Part shown: piece by piece, positions 1-11,420 of the stretch
Layout: each line of letters opens with the position of its first letter
Position numbering within the stretch: position 1 is the first letter of the stretch
NCBI GenBank assembly: GCA_951213105.1
Contig: OX578140.1
Span: forward strand, 35,695,256 to 35,759,255
Direction of reading: 5' to 3'
Source of the DNA: Amaurobius ferox
Taxonomy: Eukaryota > Arthropoda > Arachnida > Araneae > Amaurobiidae
DNA length: 64,000 nucleotides
Notes under the pieces: generated by a model
Databases searched by the model: none
What the model was told of the DNA's origin: nothing
Seen by the model: the letters and a program-made list of their open reading frames with translations, nothing else
Translations under genes and position numbers: made by a program

Positions 1-194
1 ATTTCAAGACCCTGTCATAATTTGAACGATCTCATTAGTGTACGTACAGCTTTTTTCCGAGATGTTTTCTATATATAGTTCAAGAATTCGATTTTTATTA
101 CGATTTGGGTAATGCGCCCTTACAATGAGTCTTCAAATTAACCAAATTTAGCACGCCGCGTCTAGTTTTCTTTAGCTTCAGCTAAGATGTATAG

Positions 195-435
195 CAGGAG
201 CGGCTCGTGTATAGGCACTGCGGGAGCGACAGTGCTCTCTCTCCCTCGCAGCCTCGCGTGCAGCTTCCTATGTGCGCATGCGCACAGCAGTCAAACACCA
301 CGCCGCTGGAACTGTGAAGCGGGGTGTTTGACTGTTGTGCTCATGCGCACATAGGAAGCTGCACGCGAGGCTGCGAGAGAGAGAGAGCACTGTCGCTCCC
401 GCAGTGCCGCAGTGCCTATACACGAGCCGCCCCTG
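195..435. mobile_element. Palindromic (foldback) MITE, hAT-like
   Basis: A GC-rich island in AT-rich DNA. The two halves are near-perfect inverted copies of about 100 bp separated by a short centre near 300-325. The termini read CAGGAGCGGCTCGTG and the complement of CAGGGGCGGCTCGTG. The motif TGTATAG directly precedes the left end (188-194) and recurs at 438-444, two bases beyond the right end. That fits a slightly decayed target duplication of about 8 bp. CAG...CTG ends with an 8 bp duplication are typical of hAT elements. There is no coding capacity, so it would need a transposase in trans. The family assignment is inference from the ends and the duplication length. Confidence 0.75.
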
Positions 436-444
436 ATTGTATAG

Positions 445-1087
445 TCAACGTACAGTCACTATACTTTTTACAGTACTATACTTCTAATATTGTCCGCGTA
501 TAGTCAGAAGTATAGTCTAAGAAACATAGATAAGTTCTGGATGATGAAGTATGATATTGATCAAATCAGTGAAATACATAAAATGGGAGGTAAAACGTTA
601 CAAAGAAACTGCAACCATAATTTAAATTTGAAAAAAATTCAAAATCCATTAAAACTGGAAAAATTAATGCTATGTTAAATAACATAAAGCTTTGAAACAG
701 GTAAATTGAATGGTCATATTATTTCAACATGACTGACATAAATAATTATGCTTAAAACAAATAATTGTAAATATTTGTTCATGACCATACATATTTTACA
801 AATATATTTGAAAAATAATTTTCTGAATATCAATACCATAAATTTATATTGTGAGTATTTTGCATTTAAATAGCGGTACTTGTCTGAAATATCAGTCTTA
901 GCGTTCTAAATAATAGAACATATGAGTTATACAATTTTAAGCACCCAAATTCGCTTAAAATTTCACTTTACCATTTAAAAACTTAAAAACTAATTTGAAT
1001 TTTTGAAAAATCGGCCTGAGGTGCAGCGTCGCTCCAGCTATGACTTCGCTGTGCCAATTGCTGTGCCTGCGAGTAGATATCTGCAAC
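445..1087. other. AT-rich non-coding stretch
   Basis: No gene or recognisable element seen. A 62-codon open frame at 490-678 shows no domain and looks like chance. Just after the MITE (440-515) the sequence is rich in variants of TATAGTC/ACTATAC. Confidence 0.5.
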
Positions 1088-1580
1088 GCACACACACACA
1101 CGCAACACATACACACACAGCAACATACACACACGCAACACATACACACACACAACACACACACACACACAACACACACACACGCTGACACGCAACACAT
1201 ATACACACACACGCTGACACGCAGCACACACACACACAACACAAACACACACACGCAACACATACACAACACACATGCACAACACACACGTACATATACA
1301 CACGACACCCACATAACACACACATACACACACACACACAACACACACATACATACACACACACACAACACACACATACATACACACACAGCACACACAC
1401 AACACACATGCACAACACACACTACATATACACACGACACCCACATAACACACACATACACACACACACAACACACACATACATACACACACACACAACA
1501 CACACATACTACACACACAGCACACACACATATATACACATACATACACATACAACACACACACACACACACACACACAA
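1088..1580. repeat. Compound (AC)n microsatellite with internal 131 bp duplication
   Basis: Nearly 500 bp of CA dinucleotides interrupted by GCAACA, CGACACCC and ACATAC variants. A segment starting near 1271 is repeated from about 1402, so part of the array arose by tandem duplication of roughly 130 bp. Long open frames on both strands here (up to 207 codons, all Cys/Val/Met or Thr/His) are artefacts of the dinucleotide repeat. Confidence 0.95.
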
Positions 1581-2949
1581 ATTTTCTTTTATTATTTAAA
1601 ATGTTTCTAGACGGGTAATTTGAGTCGTTACTTCGTTTTATAACACGATATACTTATTTTTTTTATTCCATTGAAAAATCTGTCAAAGTTGTAAACAAGT
1701 TAAGAAATAGAAATAAAATAATTTTATACATGAGTTTCAGCAGAACATCTGACAAATATTCCATTAACTTAAGTCTACAGAGATGGGAAAAGAAAATAAT
1801 GCAGTAAAAAAGTTCTATTACAGGACGATAATCAATTATGAAAAAAAAAATTACAAACTCAAGGAAAAAAAAATTGTATCAAAACAATTATTTCCCAGCA
1901 GTCTATCAACTGCTTCATGTTTTCAGTTTTCGCACATGAGAAAAAAAAACACTCTCACTACTTTTTTGACAAGAATATATCTGATAAAAATTTGCTCGGT
2001 AGCTCAAACAAGATTCTTTTTATACTGTTTTATTTAGTAATGTTGGAATGCTGGTGAAAAAATTCCAATATTTGCAGAAAAAATACGGTGTGCTGTGCAT
2101 ACATCCAATAATATATATTGAAGAGCTTTTTCCAATCTTTCTGCAATATATCATTTTATTGGCACTCTTCCAGTATCAAAAGTTGAATAAAATGCATTGT
2201 GACGCGTATTAGGGTAAAACACCGCAATGGGCAACAATATGCCTGGTATATAAACAAGTAACAGTTGATAAAAAAAACCTATGTTCTGAGCATAACATCT
2301 CTTTCCCTACATACTACAATAAACTTACTGTTTCACAGACAAATGGTTATATGCAAAATGCACGTCACAATGTTTTGAAGTTCAATCTTACGTTTAAATA
2401 CTAAATGAAATCTAACTTTAAGGTTTAGTAATAAAGAGATATAAGGGAAATTGAAAACCTACCGTGGCTGCATTAAACTGTTTTAATAATCTTAAATTAA
2501 CTTAATAACAATCGTAATTGTTGCTTAACTCAAAACTTCAATTTTAAAGCTGGCTTATTTCTTCATATTATAATAATAATTTATTTCTTAAGATGGGCGA
2601 TCATAAAAATGATTTTTGTTCTTTAATGTCGCTTGTATCTCTATAATTTAGTATGGTAACTTAAAAACACGAGAATTGATAAGAGGGTGCAATTTAAGAA
2701 AAATAATAAATTATTATTTTTTAATATATTTTACCGACAGAAAAGAGCAAAATTGCGTCTAAAAGTCGAAGGTAAAAAACTTATTTATTTTGTTCCCTTG
2801 TTACAATTATAATATCGAGAAATATAAGAATTCACCAAAAATTTTCTATATTCCCCAGCCCGTCATTCAAAATTTCATACATTACCATATTGAAATTTTC
2901 AATAGTTCTTGATATATTGGGTCAACAGCTGTATACGCGCATGCATATT
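1581..2949. other. AT-rich non-coding stretch
   Basis: No supported gene, RNA or element. It contains A-runs and T-runs only. An 84-codon frame at 1783-2037 is lysine- and asparagine-rich low-complexity sequence without domain features. Confidence 0.5.
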
Positions 2950-3537
2950 AAAAAAATCTGATGTGGGCAGCACATGACTTTCCTTATATAATGCAATGAA
3001 TTTGCTACTTTTACAGTTAAAAAATGTTATTCTTATAGTAGATACTTATATTCTTTCCAAGATATTGAATTTTCTTCAATTAGTCGTTATTTTCATTTAT
3101 GTAGCTTCATTTTTATCCATTTGGCGAGATTTTCGTTAATTTGGTAGCATTTAAAAAAGTCGTGAACATGTTTCTTAAAAGTTAATATTTTTTTAATTTT
3201 ACTTGATTTTTTGATAAATTTATTCGAAAAATGTGCAATATCTCGAGAACGGTTAATGCTAGCGTCCTACAGTTTGTGTCAATCGTTTTCTAAGAAAAAA
3301 TTACATAAGAAATGTCTATTTGCGTAACTTTATTAAAGGTTTTGATTTTTTGATGATTGTTTCAAAATTTCACTCGAAAATTTAGAGGGTTCTGAACATT
3401 CGATTGTGTTCAAAACAATAGGCTTCCAGTATTCACGAATTGTGAGTTTTGTGTCAAATTTCATTCAAATCGCTCCATTTGTTCGTGAGATATCGTCTCC
3501 ACAGACTCACTGACACACACACAGACATCTGTTTAAA
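2950..3537 (-). repeat. Dispersed repeat A, copy 1 (reverse, truncated)
   Basis: Read on the minus strand, this ends with the family 3' signature CATGTGCTGCCCACATCAGA followed by a T-run (A-run at 2950 on the + strand). It matches the + strand copy at 4160-5077 over most of its length: the segment near the GTCTGTGGAGACGAT block, the stretch beside the CGATTG/CAATCG pair, and the ATTTGGCGAGATTTT block. It stops near the (CA)n at 3510-3530, so the 5' hairpin end is missing. The TE class is not recognised. Confidence 0.75.
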
Positions 3538-4159
3538 GAGGATACTCCCTAAGTGCGAATAGCAATCTATACAAGTAAGTTACCAAATTAAAAAAAAAAA
3601 AAATTTAAATTTCAAATTCTCTATGTAATTTCAAACCTGTGTCAATTTGATGTGTTACATTATGCAGTAATGGATTTGAGTCTATAGAAAGTCATATGCT
3701 GCCTATATAAAAGTATTTTAAATTTATATGGTAAATGAGAGTTTGAAACAATGAAACACTGTTTGAAATCTATAAAAATGAATGCCTCTTACTATGGAAT
3801 ATCCGCAATAATCATTTCGAGAAGCGGAAAAAACGAATAATCCTAAATAGCAAAGCATTGCAAATCATTTATTTCAAGGCCAGCGGGAACAAAGAAAATT
3901 ACCACGTAACTGCGAAAAACAAAAATACCCGGAAAATAAGAAAAAGTTTCGCAATATCAATGCATTTATTCTAATGGTTAATGCGTGAATGATCTCCTGG
4001 AGCACCATCTGGTGTACGACCCTCCAACATATTTTTTCCATACAAACTTATTTATGGATGGGATTTTAGTATTTGTTTCTGCCAAGCCACAAAGCACTTA
4101 TATATTTTGTTCTTCGTGATTCGTAATTATTATTGATAGTTGTTTCTCTAAGCATTTTT
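3538..4159. other. AT-rich spacer between inverted repeat A copies
   Basis: About 600 bp lies between two inverted copies of repeat A. It includes an A-run at 3590-3602. No gene or RNA seen. Confidence 0.5.
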
Positions 4160-5077
4160 GACTTTCCTTATATACATAATGTATAAGGAAAGTATTGTGA
4201 CGGGGTCGAAAATTCGAGTTTTCGACGGGAGAGCACGTTTCAAGCATCCCTGATCACAAATCAAACATTTTTGAAGTGATGTCTGTGTGTGTGTGTGTGT
4301 GTGTGTCAGTGAGTCTGTGGAGACGATAACTGACGAACGAATGGACCGATTCGAACCAAATTTGGTACAAAAATCACAATCCGTAAACACTGGAAGCCTA
4401 TTGTTTTTATACGCAATCGAATGTTCAGAACCCCTCTAAATTTTCGAATGAAATTTTGAAAAAATCGTCAAAAAATCAAAACCACTAATAAAGTTACGCA
4501 AATAGACATTTCTTATGTAATTTTTCATTAGAAAACGATTGACATAAATTTCAGAACGCTAACATGAACCATTCAGATATTGTACATTTTTCAAAAAAAT
4601 TATCAAAAAGTCATATAAAATAAAAAAAAAAATTTCTATTGAGAAACATGTTCACTTTTCATATGTAATACTATGCGATAAATTGAGTGACATCATTCTC
4701 GTGGATCTAACTCGTTCCATTCATGAAAAAAGATACTTTGAATAATACTTTTGTATTTGAACGCCAATAGTCATTTATCTGCTGTAAGAATAACTTATTT
4801 CTCCGTCCATGACACTTGGCGAGATTTTGGCGACGAATTTGGCGGAATGTCGCCAACTTGGCGACTTTTTTGAAATGTTGCCAAATTAACGAAAATCTCG
4901 CCAAATGGATAAAAATGACGCTAATCAATGAAAATGACGACTAATTGTCGAAAATCCAATTTCTTGGAAAGAATATTAGTATCTACTATAAGAAAAACCT
5001 ATTTTTTTTGCTGTAAAAGTTATAACTTCATTACATTATATAAGGAAAGACATGTGTTGCCCACATCAGATTTTTTT
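4160..5077 (+). repeat. Dispersed repeat A, copy 2 (near full length)
   Basis: Starts with a hairpin, ACTTTCCTTATA facing TGTATAAGGAAAGT at 4161-4193. A line of CGAAAATTCGAGTTTTCGACGG type follows, then a (GT)n run at 4284-4306. It ends with CATGTGTTGCCCACATCAGA and a T-run. The same ends recur at 16.2, 19.0 and 19.4 kb. Two terminal hairpins without coding sequence suggest a non-autonomous element. A Helitron-like or other origin cannot be decided by eye. Confidence 0.75.
4815..4925. repeat. TTGGCGA-motif cluster inside repeat A
   Basis: Several copies of TTGGCGA/TCGCCAA-type words lie within about 110 bp in both orientations, so the segment can fold on itself. A similar motif cluster occurs at 8222-8610. 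Copy 1 of repeat A keeps one such block (3120-3150). Confidence 0.6.
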
Positions 5078-7385
5078 GTTATTGAATTAAAGGGCATTGG
5101 TTTAAAACGTATTGAGAGTTAACAGTTCCTATGTTAGGGAGATTGTTATATCTTGGATATATTGTACCTGAAAACATATCCTGCTTCAAATTGTAAAGCA
5201 GTGCTGCAGAAATTTTTTGAACCATGATTTATATCTATATTTAAAGCATCTTACGCAGGGCATCGACGAGACAGGTCAAAAGAATACTTTGCTTAGGGAC
5301 TCGGGAAATTTGAGACCCACATAAAGAGTTCATGAAAAAAAGTCAATGGCTTGAAAAATAAGAGGTAGTAGGTGATCTCACGCATTTTCTGCGTAAGGAC
5401 CCAAAATTTCTGTCGAAGACATTAGTCTTACGTCCCCCCCCCCCTTTTCCATTTTGTAGCCTTTACAGCGATTTTGTATTTCAAAATTCACTTTTGGCAC
5501 ATCACTCGAGTGCATACACATCTTTCCAAAAATGTTCAAAATGGGTTTAAGAAGATTTAAAACGTTCTCACCCTTCAAAATTTCGGATTAAAAAATTTTT
5601 CGAGAAACATTGCCGCTTTATACAATGGTGTGAAAATGTAAACCGTGTGCTTATATAATCCTTGTGCTTGTATAAAACTAGTGCTTATGTAATACTGTGG
5701 TTGTATCTGCTTATGTAATACTGTGGTTTTATCTATCTAATACTAATAATTCATTATCTGTTAGATACATTCAAATTACAAGAATCACTAGATCTCAGCG
5801 AATATTATTTGATGAGCACACAAAAACATGTGCATATATAAACATCTGATTGCTCACTGGTTATCATTCAAATTAAGGTTCATTATAAACTCAGTTTCTT
5901 CCCCCACCGCCCCCGTCTCACTCTGCCGCTGAGTTTTATAAGAAAAAATCTAAAATTAACAAATTCTCAGGTGTCTTGGACCATGCAATAAAATATAAAA
6001 TGAAGATTTAACATGTTTTTCTATAAACATCCCGTTTTTCAATCTTGCACATTCAACTTTGTACTTATTCCCCTTTTAATAAGCGAACCATTTCATTCTG
6101 CTATAACTGTTATAGTTCAAGTGATTTAAGTGGAGAAAATCTTGAAAGTGGTACTTTACTTCACATTTAAATGTCTTCATAATTTAATGATGTAATGAGA
6201 TGAGACGTAGTACCTTTGGTGAGATTAAATACTTTATTCCTATAAAATATGCCGACATTTATGTCTATTTCACGACGTTTGAAATGGCACGATGTTCAAT
6301 TACATAATAAGATCATTAAAAAAATGTAGTTAAGAACAATTTTGCTTTAAAATTCCTTCAGAAGATGAAATGTCCACAATATAAACCTTCTATTCCATAA
6401 TATTTTAACTTTATATCCATCCGGCATAAAATAACAAGCATCGGATGGCATTCGGAGGCAGACTTCAGCACTTACTGCCTGCAAGCCTATAAATAACCAA
6501 CCTTTTGATTAACACAGGTTACAATAAATCGTGGCGAACCAAATCGCATGTCAAGAACGATCTCCCAGTCAAAATTGTTTGGACAAGCATCGTATGTCAA
6601 TAGTTCATGTCTTACTAGTATATAAGATATATAGAACATGTAATGACCCACCAGAAAGCCCACTACAGGGTGATTCGATTGGGTAGGTTTAATTTAAATG
6701 TTGTCAACACATTAGTTAGCCGATCGAAGTTAAAATTCTACCAGAACGGCTAGAAATGGCGAATTGAGTCTTCGTCGCATCGTGACAAAAGTGAAAATGG
6801 CGCCGACCGTTTAATAACGCAATGTTGACAAGAATTTAACTCCCCGTATGAATCCTGCCGGGTCCGCATAAGAGGTCTTTTAGAAGCTCAAACTACCATC
6901 TATGAAGTCTGAGCCATCTGCAGAATATTGACTTTTTATGCCGGCCATACTCCATTTCACAAAATTTCAAAGTAATTCCTACCGAAACGAATTACTTTGT
7001 ATTAGTTCAAGAATTTCTGCGTGATAGAAAACCATTCTTTGGCAATATGTCTAAATTAAAAGGTACCCAAATATTATCGCTCATTTATTCAAAAATATTA
7101 AATGCATCTATGCCTGTCGACCAGATGCATATTTAGCACTAGCAGCATACCCGTTCCTCGTAGGGAGTATATAATATAAAGAAACTTAAAATTCACAATC
7201 ATGTGTAAATTTCTATAGTGTACTAAATGACATTTTTAATCAAAATATTCTGTTAAAATACATAATTTAATGCTCCTAAAAAGAATTTTAAAAATCTCTT
7301 CTCGCTATACAAAATTATCTTCACGGATAGATCTGAAGAATAAAACATCCTGGGCAATTTTGTAAGCAAATTTACAAAAAATATG
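5078..7385. other. Long AT-rich stretch without recognised gene
   Basis: No supported gene or element. Small items are a C homopolymer at about 5435-5449 and a short direct repeat of TGCTTATGTAATACTGTGG near 5680-5730. There is also a slightly GC-richer part at 6700-6960 (words such as ATGGCGCCGACC) that may be an old mobile-element remnant but matches nothing I know. Confidence 0.5.
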
Positions 7386-8030
7386 GAATTGAATCAATAT
7401 ATGCAAAATAAAAGCGTTCAAATTGTATGGGACCCGTACTACTTATATACACGAATATTAGAAGATATAACCTATATTAGTAGATTACATGTATAAATTA
7501 AAAATATCAATAAACCCGTAATCTTTAAACCTGAAGACAGTAATTGATTCCAATATATGCCAAAACGAAAGTCCTAAAATTATATGGGAAGATATACCCG
7601 TATTACTTATAATGTCGTAGATTAGAAGATATGTCCGTGTGTTAGCAGAAGATTACCCGTATTACAATATGAGTCTCAAAAATCTTTGTCAAAATAAAAC
7701 AGATGGCGTAATAAATTGAAAATATCAATAATACCCGTAATCTTCATACCAGAAGGCCGTACCTGATTCCAATATATGCCAATATATGTCAAAATATATA
7801 TCAATATACCTGTACTACTTATATTCTCGTAGATTAGAAGATATACCCGCGCATTTGTAGAAGATTACTCGTACAACGTACAATATATGAGTTTCAACAT
7901 TTTTTGCTGCAATAAAACAATGGCATAATATCATGAAAATATCAATAATCTCTGAATCAATAATCCCTGAAAATATCAATAATAATAATATTTAAACCTG
8001 AAGACCGTAACTGATATTATCCAGTCCAAA
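7386..8030 (+). repeat. Diverged tandem repeat, about 155-250 bp units
   Basis: The anchor GATTCCAATATATGCC occurs at 7546 and 7765, with weaker forms at 7391 and 8013. Each unit also carries GTAGATTAGAAGATAT-type words, a CCCGTA-rich part, and AAAATATCAATAATA before the next anchor. A further decayed fragment appears at about 8620-8700 (AATAAAACATCCTG, TTAGAAGATATACCC). No coding content. Confidence 0.7.
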
Positions 8031-8221
8031 ATGCAATAGCAATGAAATTTATTTTATATACATATCTTCTTTATTCAAATCTGTAAAGATTTAATAAAAA
8101 TCGCCCGCCGCATAAACACATTGGATTTAAATCCGTTGCTAAGCGACATGATATCATTTGCTTTAAATAAATTAGTGGAAAAAATATCGTCTGGATAATG
8201 CTATCTCTATGGAAGGTTCAG

Positions 8222-8610
8222 CGACATTTTAAAAAATCGCCAAATTTATCGGCAAGTGGAACTGTAGAACTGACAGTCCCACTTGGCGACAAATTGACAA
8301 AACATCATCATACTATCCCTTAACAAAACACAATTTATTTAATTTATTTAGCGCAATTTTATCAATTTCGAGATATTTTTATGGATTTACAAACGTTTAT
8401 ATCAATTTGGTGACATTTTAAAAATTCGCTAAATGTGTTACTAGGTAAGACGGTTGAACTGACAAACAAATGCAAACGAAACATCATTTCAGTTCTCTCT
8501 TCTAACAAAACGAAATAGATTTCATTGATTTGCGTCGTTTTTAAACAATTGGGCGACATTTCGTCAATTTGGCAAAGTTTAAAAAATGTTGCCAAGTTAG
8601 CGATATCCCG
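8222..8610 (+). repeat. Two diverged ~188 bp units with GCGACATTTT motif
   Basis: GCGACATTTTAAAAAATCGC at 8222 and GTGACATTTTAAAAATTCGC near 8409 begin two related units. Each contains a GAACTGACA block and a run like CTAACAAAACGAAATAGATT. The 3' end (8550-8610) returns to the GGGCGACATTT / GTTGCCAAGTTAGCGA motif shared with 4815-4925. Confidence 0.65.
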
Positions 8611-8734
8611 TCAAATTCTTAACTCTGAATAAAACATCCTGATCTAGTTTGTATATACTAAATGAAAACACTGAAATTGTATTAGAAGATATACCCTTTC
8701 TACTCTTTTTCTGTTTCAACAATCGGCTAAATGA

Positions 8735-8812
8735 ATTTATTGGCTAAACACAATATATGATTTTATTAGCTAAACACAATATATGATTTTATTAGCTAAA
8801 CACAATATATAA
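8735..8812 (+). repeat. 26 bp minisatellite, 3 copies
   Basis: Three consecutive 26 bp units built on TTAGCTAAACACAATATATG differ at only a few positions. The array is short and recent-looking in AT-rich sequence. Confidence 0.9.
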
Positions 8813-9225
8813 GCTTGAAAACTCTTTGCCAAAATAAATAAAAGTGATGTACGCAGTCCGCAATTAATATAATTAAAAGAAAAATCAAACCGTTCATTTA
8901 TAAGATATATTTTTATATCCATTTATTTATTATTAAAATCGAAAAAATAATAATAAACATTAACAGACGCATTTAAATTAAATAACCATTTTGATTTCTT
9001 AATATTTTTCATTGTTGATTAAAAAACCTTGTGAAAAATAAACCATGGCGATATATTTTTTATTTAAATTCATGTTTCAAACATTTATGGTTTGTCTATC
9101 CCTTTGAGGAGTGGAATGTCCCTGAAGCGTTTCCGAGTGGATCGTCCCGGAACCGTTCCTCGTCAAACACCCACTCTGTTTTATTATAAGTAGATAGTAA
9201 GATTGATGTGTCACTTCTATATCCA

Positions 9226-9515
9226 TAGGGATGGGACATCCCAGTGGTTAGCACACAGGGATTGCACTCCGATGAATCGAGTTCAATTCCCAATTCTGCT
9301 TAAATTGCCATCGTATTCACGCGGAGCACTGTCACGTTCAATATGTGGGTCCGTAAGTCCTTCCAAGAGATTGGTGGTAGGATATGGAGGGTACGGACCC
9401 CGTAGATGACGTCTCCACAGGGTTTCGGTCTAAATTGGGTGAATGGGTGGTCCCGTCCAAATAGATGTTTTACAATTCAATTTCATTTAGGTCGAACGGT
9501 CTGGGTGGAAGAAGA
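9226..9515 (+). mobile_element. tRNA-derived SINE
   Basis: The 5' part has RNA polymerase III internal promoter boxes: an A-box-like AGTGGTTAGCACACAGGG (about 9242-9259) and a B-box-like GAGTTCAATTCC (about 9279-9290). A non-tRNA body follows. The 3' part (about 9451-9505) contains CCCGTCCAAATAG ... GGTCGAACGGTCTGGGT. This matches the tiny hairpin elements at 23.4, 36.6 and 42.5 kb. Clear target duplications were not found. The tRNA-like head is too diverged to be a working tRNA gene. Confidence 0.65.
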
Positions 9516-9689
9516 AAACGTGGATCCTTACATTTGTTTCTGCTACTATTTATTTAAATTACAGCTATATCTATTCAACAGGAGGATAAACATTATGTAT
9601 TTATTACCTGTTACCTGAATCTACATTAAAAGTATCTCACAAATATTCTTTGGACATCACATGAAAACAAATACTAATATTGAAATTGA

Positions 9690-10110
9690 TTATTCATAGT
9701 CATCCTTCAAAAGGAGAATCTTTACAAATGCAGCTTCTCTTTACGCTGCCGCGAAGTTCAATCATAAAAACTCGCAATTAGTACTCATTAGTGCTCAGCT
9801 CGCTAATTAATCATCGAACTTTCTTCCCCGCATCCCGACCGTATTCCGCTCCATTCATCATTGAGGAGTATTTCAAGTGCCGGCTTAGTTTTCGGCCAAA
9901 CAGGAGCGCCTTCACTGCATTTGGGTGACGGACTTGCAGTGCAGTTAATGAAGTTTAAAATTAATTTAGGTGTTTATTAGGTGTTGGATTCTTAATTAAT
10001 CACTTGACCAACTCAAGTACCTTTCGGAATTCAGTTAAGCTGTCTTCACGGTGGCTGGAGATATAACTGTTCAAATAGCTAATAATTAATGAGAATGAGT
10101 GTTCATACTT
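9690..10110 (+). repeat. R1 diverged block, copy 1
   Basis: Same order of words as copies at about 15070 and 17850: a CATAGTCATCC-type start, GCAATTAGTNCTCATTAG, GCTAATTAATCATCG, a pyrimidine-rich TTTCTTC, then GCAGTTAATGANGTTTAAAA, TTAATTTAGGTGTTTATTA and CTTAATTAATCACTT. Copies share short conserved words separated by freely diverged sequence. The repeated TAATTA words are the core that homeodomain proteins usually bind. Function is unknown: old TE family or duplicated regulatory sequence. Confidence 0.65.
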
Positions 10111-10984
10111 TAAGTAAATATTCATTTTCGAAGATTTATTATTTAGGTATTCTTTAAATTTGTATCTAAAAAAAAAGTGCCCACTAAATATATTTTGGGT
10201 GTATACAGTGTTATGTACTTTAAAATAAAAAGCAATGTTTCAAGAAGTGGCCTGGTAGCCCTGGATAAATAAGATAGGAGCTAAATAACTTTTGTTTCAT
10301 ACCCTAGTAGCAATCTAATATTGGCGTAATATTGGAAATATTGGACTAATATGAAAAAGTAAGGCAACTGGTGCACTAGTGAAAACATAAGGCAACTGGT
10401 GCACTGAATCCAGTCTCCAGTTAAGTACACGTTGCAGTCAATGCACTTAAGTGGCCTTTCAACCTCCAGAACTGCATTTATGCTCTTTCCTTTTCTTTAC
10501 CTATTCCCTTTCTTTTCTCATTTCGGTTTTCTCATCGTGTTCCTTAATTTTCTTGATTGACTCATCATTTTAAAGTAGTTTTTACTCCATTGATTTATAA
10601 GATAATCATCTAAGGATTTTGCTTATTTGTGCCCATCCTCGCCGAGATATCATCTTATTTGTTGATGCATTCAGCACAGTAGATATGATGTTAATTAAAT
10701 CTCGAACATTTTCTTATTTTCTTTCAAATTAGTGTATTTTAATGAGATAAGAACTGCATTTTTCTCTCTCAACAACCGTAGATCATTTAAGGTTTCTTAA
10801 TAACACATTACCTTAAGATTTTGAATTTGTTGCATGTAATACCTTCTTTCCTACTTAACATGCCTCCGGAAACCTCAGTCGTCATCTCTGCTGCAAGGAA
10901 ATCAAATCTGTAAATCTATCTCCGTTATTATGTTGTTAAAACTACATCTATTACATTGTCCCGGGCTACCCGACATATTCATGC
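10111..10984. other. AT-rich non-coding stretch
   Basis: No gene or element recognised. A short direct repeat of AAGGCAACTGGTGCACT occurs at about 10360-10406. Confidence 0.5.
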
Positions 10985-11420
10985 CCTCACAGCAAAGATC
11001 GTCACATGTGTGACAGTCCGGCCACACATATAGCTGTAGTAAGCCTTCGGGTCTATCGTGTGGTCTGGGTTTTTCACATGTGTGACAGCCACGTTGTAGT
11101 CACGTGGCACCTGGGTCACAATGTGACATCATATTTGTGACTTCTATGCTATAAGTATTAGTAACTTTGTAACTTCATTGTGACTATAATTTGTGACGTT
11201 TCCACAATTTAATTAACACGTAACAACATGACGACATTACAATGGCAATTACAATGTGACGTCACAAACAAGTTAATATGCGACGTCACAAACGACCATG
11301 AAAATGACCAAAATGACTTCGCTGTGACTTCAATATGACGTTTCCGAGACGTACTGCGACGTCCTGTGACGTCCCAAAGTTACAGTGTGACGTAAATCTT
11401 GCGTCACTGTCAAAACAAAT
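10985..11420. repeat. TGAC/GTCA-rich degenerate repeat tract
   Basis: About twenty TGAC or GTCA words occur in 430 bp, mostly as TGTGAC or TGTGACGTC. One is a perfect TGACGTCA palindrome (11257-11264), and a second near copy CGACGTCAC follows at about 11282. A loose tandem origin seems likely, because words such as GACGTCACAAAC repeat at 11259 and 11283. Confidence 0.65.

Noticed and set aside
955..1618. Overlapping 126-207 codon frames on both strands
   Set aside because: They are translations of the (AC)n microsatellite (Cys-Val or Thr-His alternation), not proteins.
5435..5449. C homopolymer (and the G-run at 50051) as functional elements
   Set aside because: Simple homopolymers, possibly with length errors in assembly; nothing else supports a role.
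9226..9297. Functional tRNA gene
   Set aside because: The A and B boxes are present, but the acceptor stem and anticodon arm cannot be formed convincingly, and the sequence continues into a SINE body.
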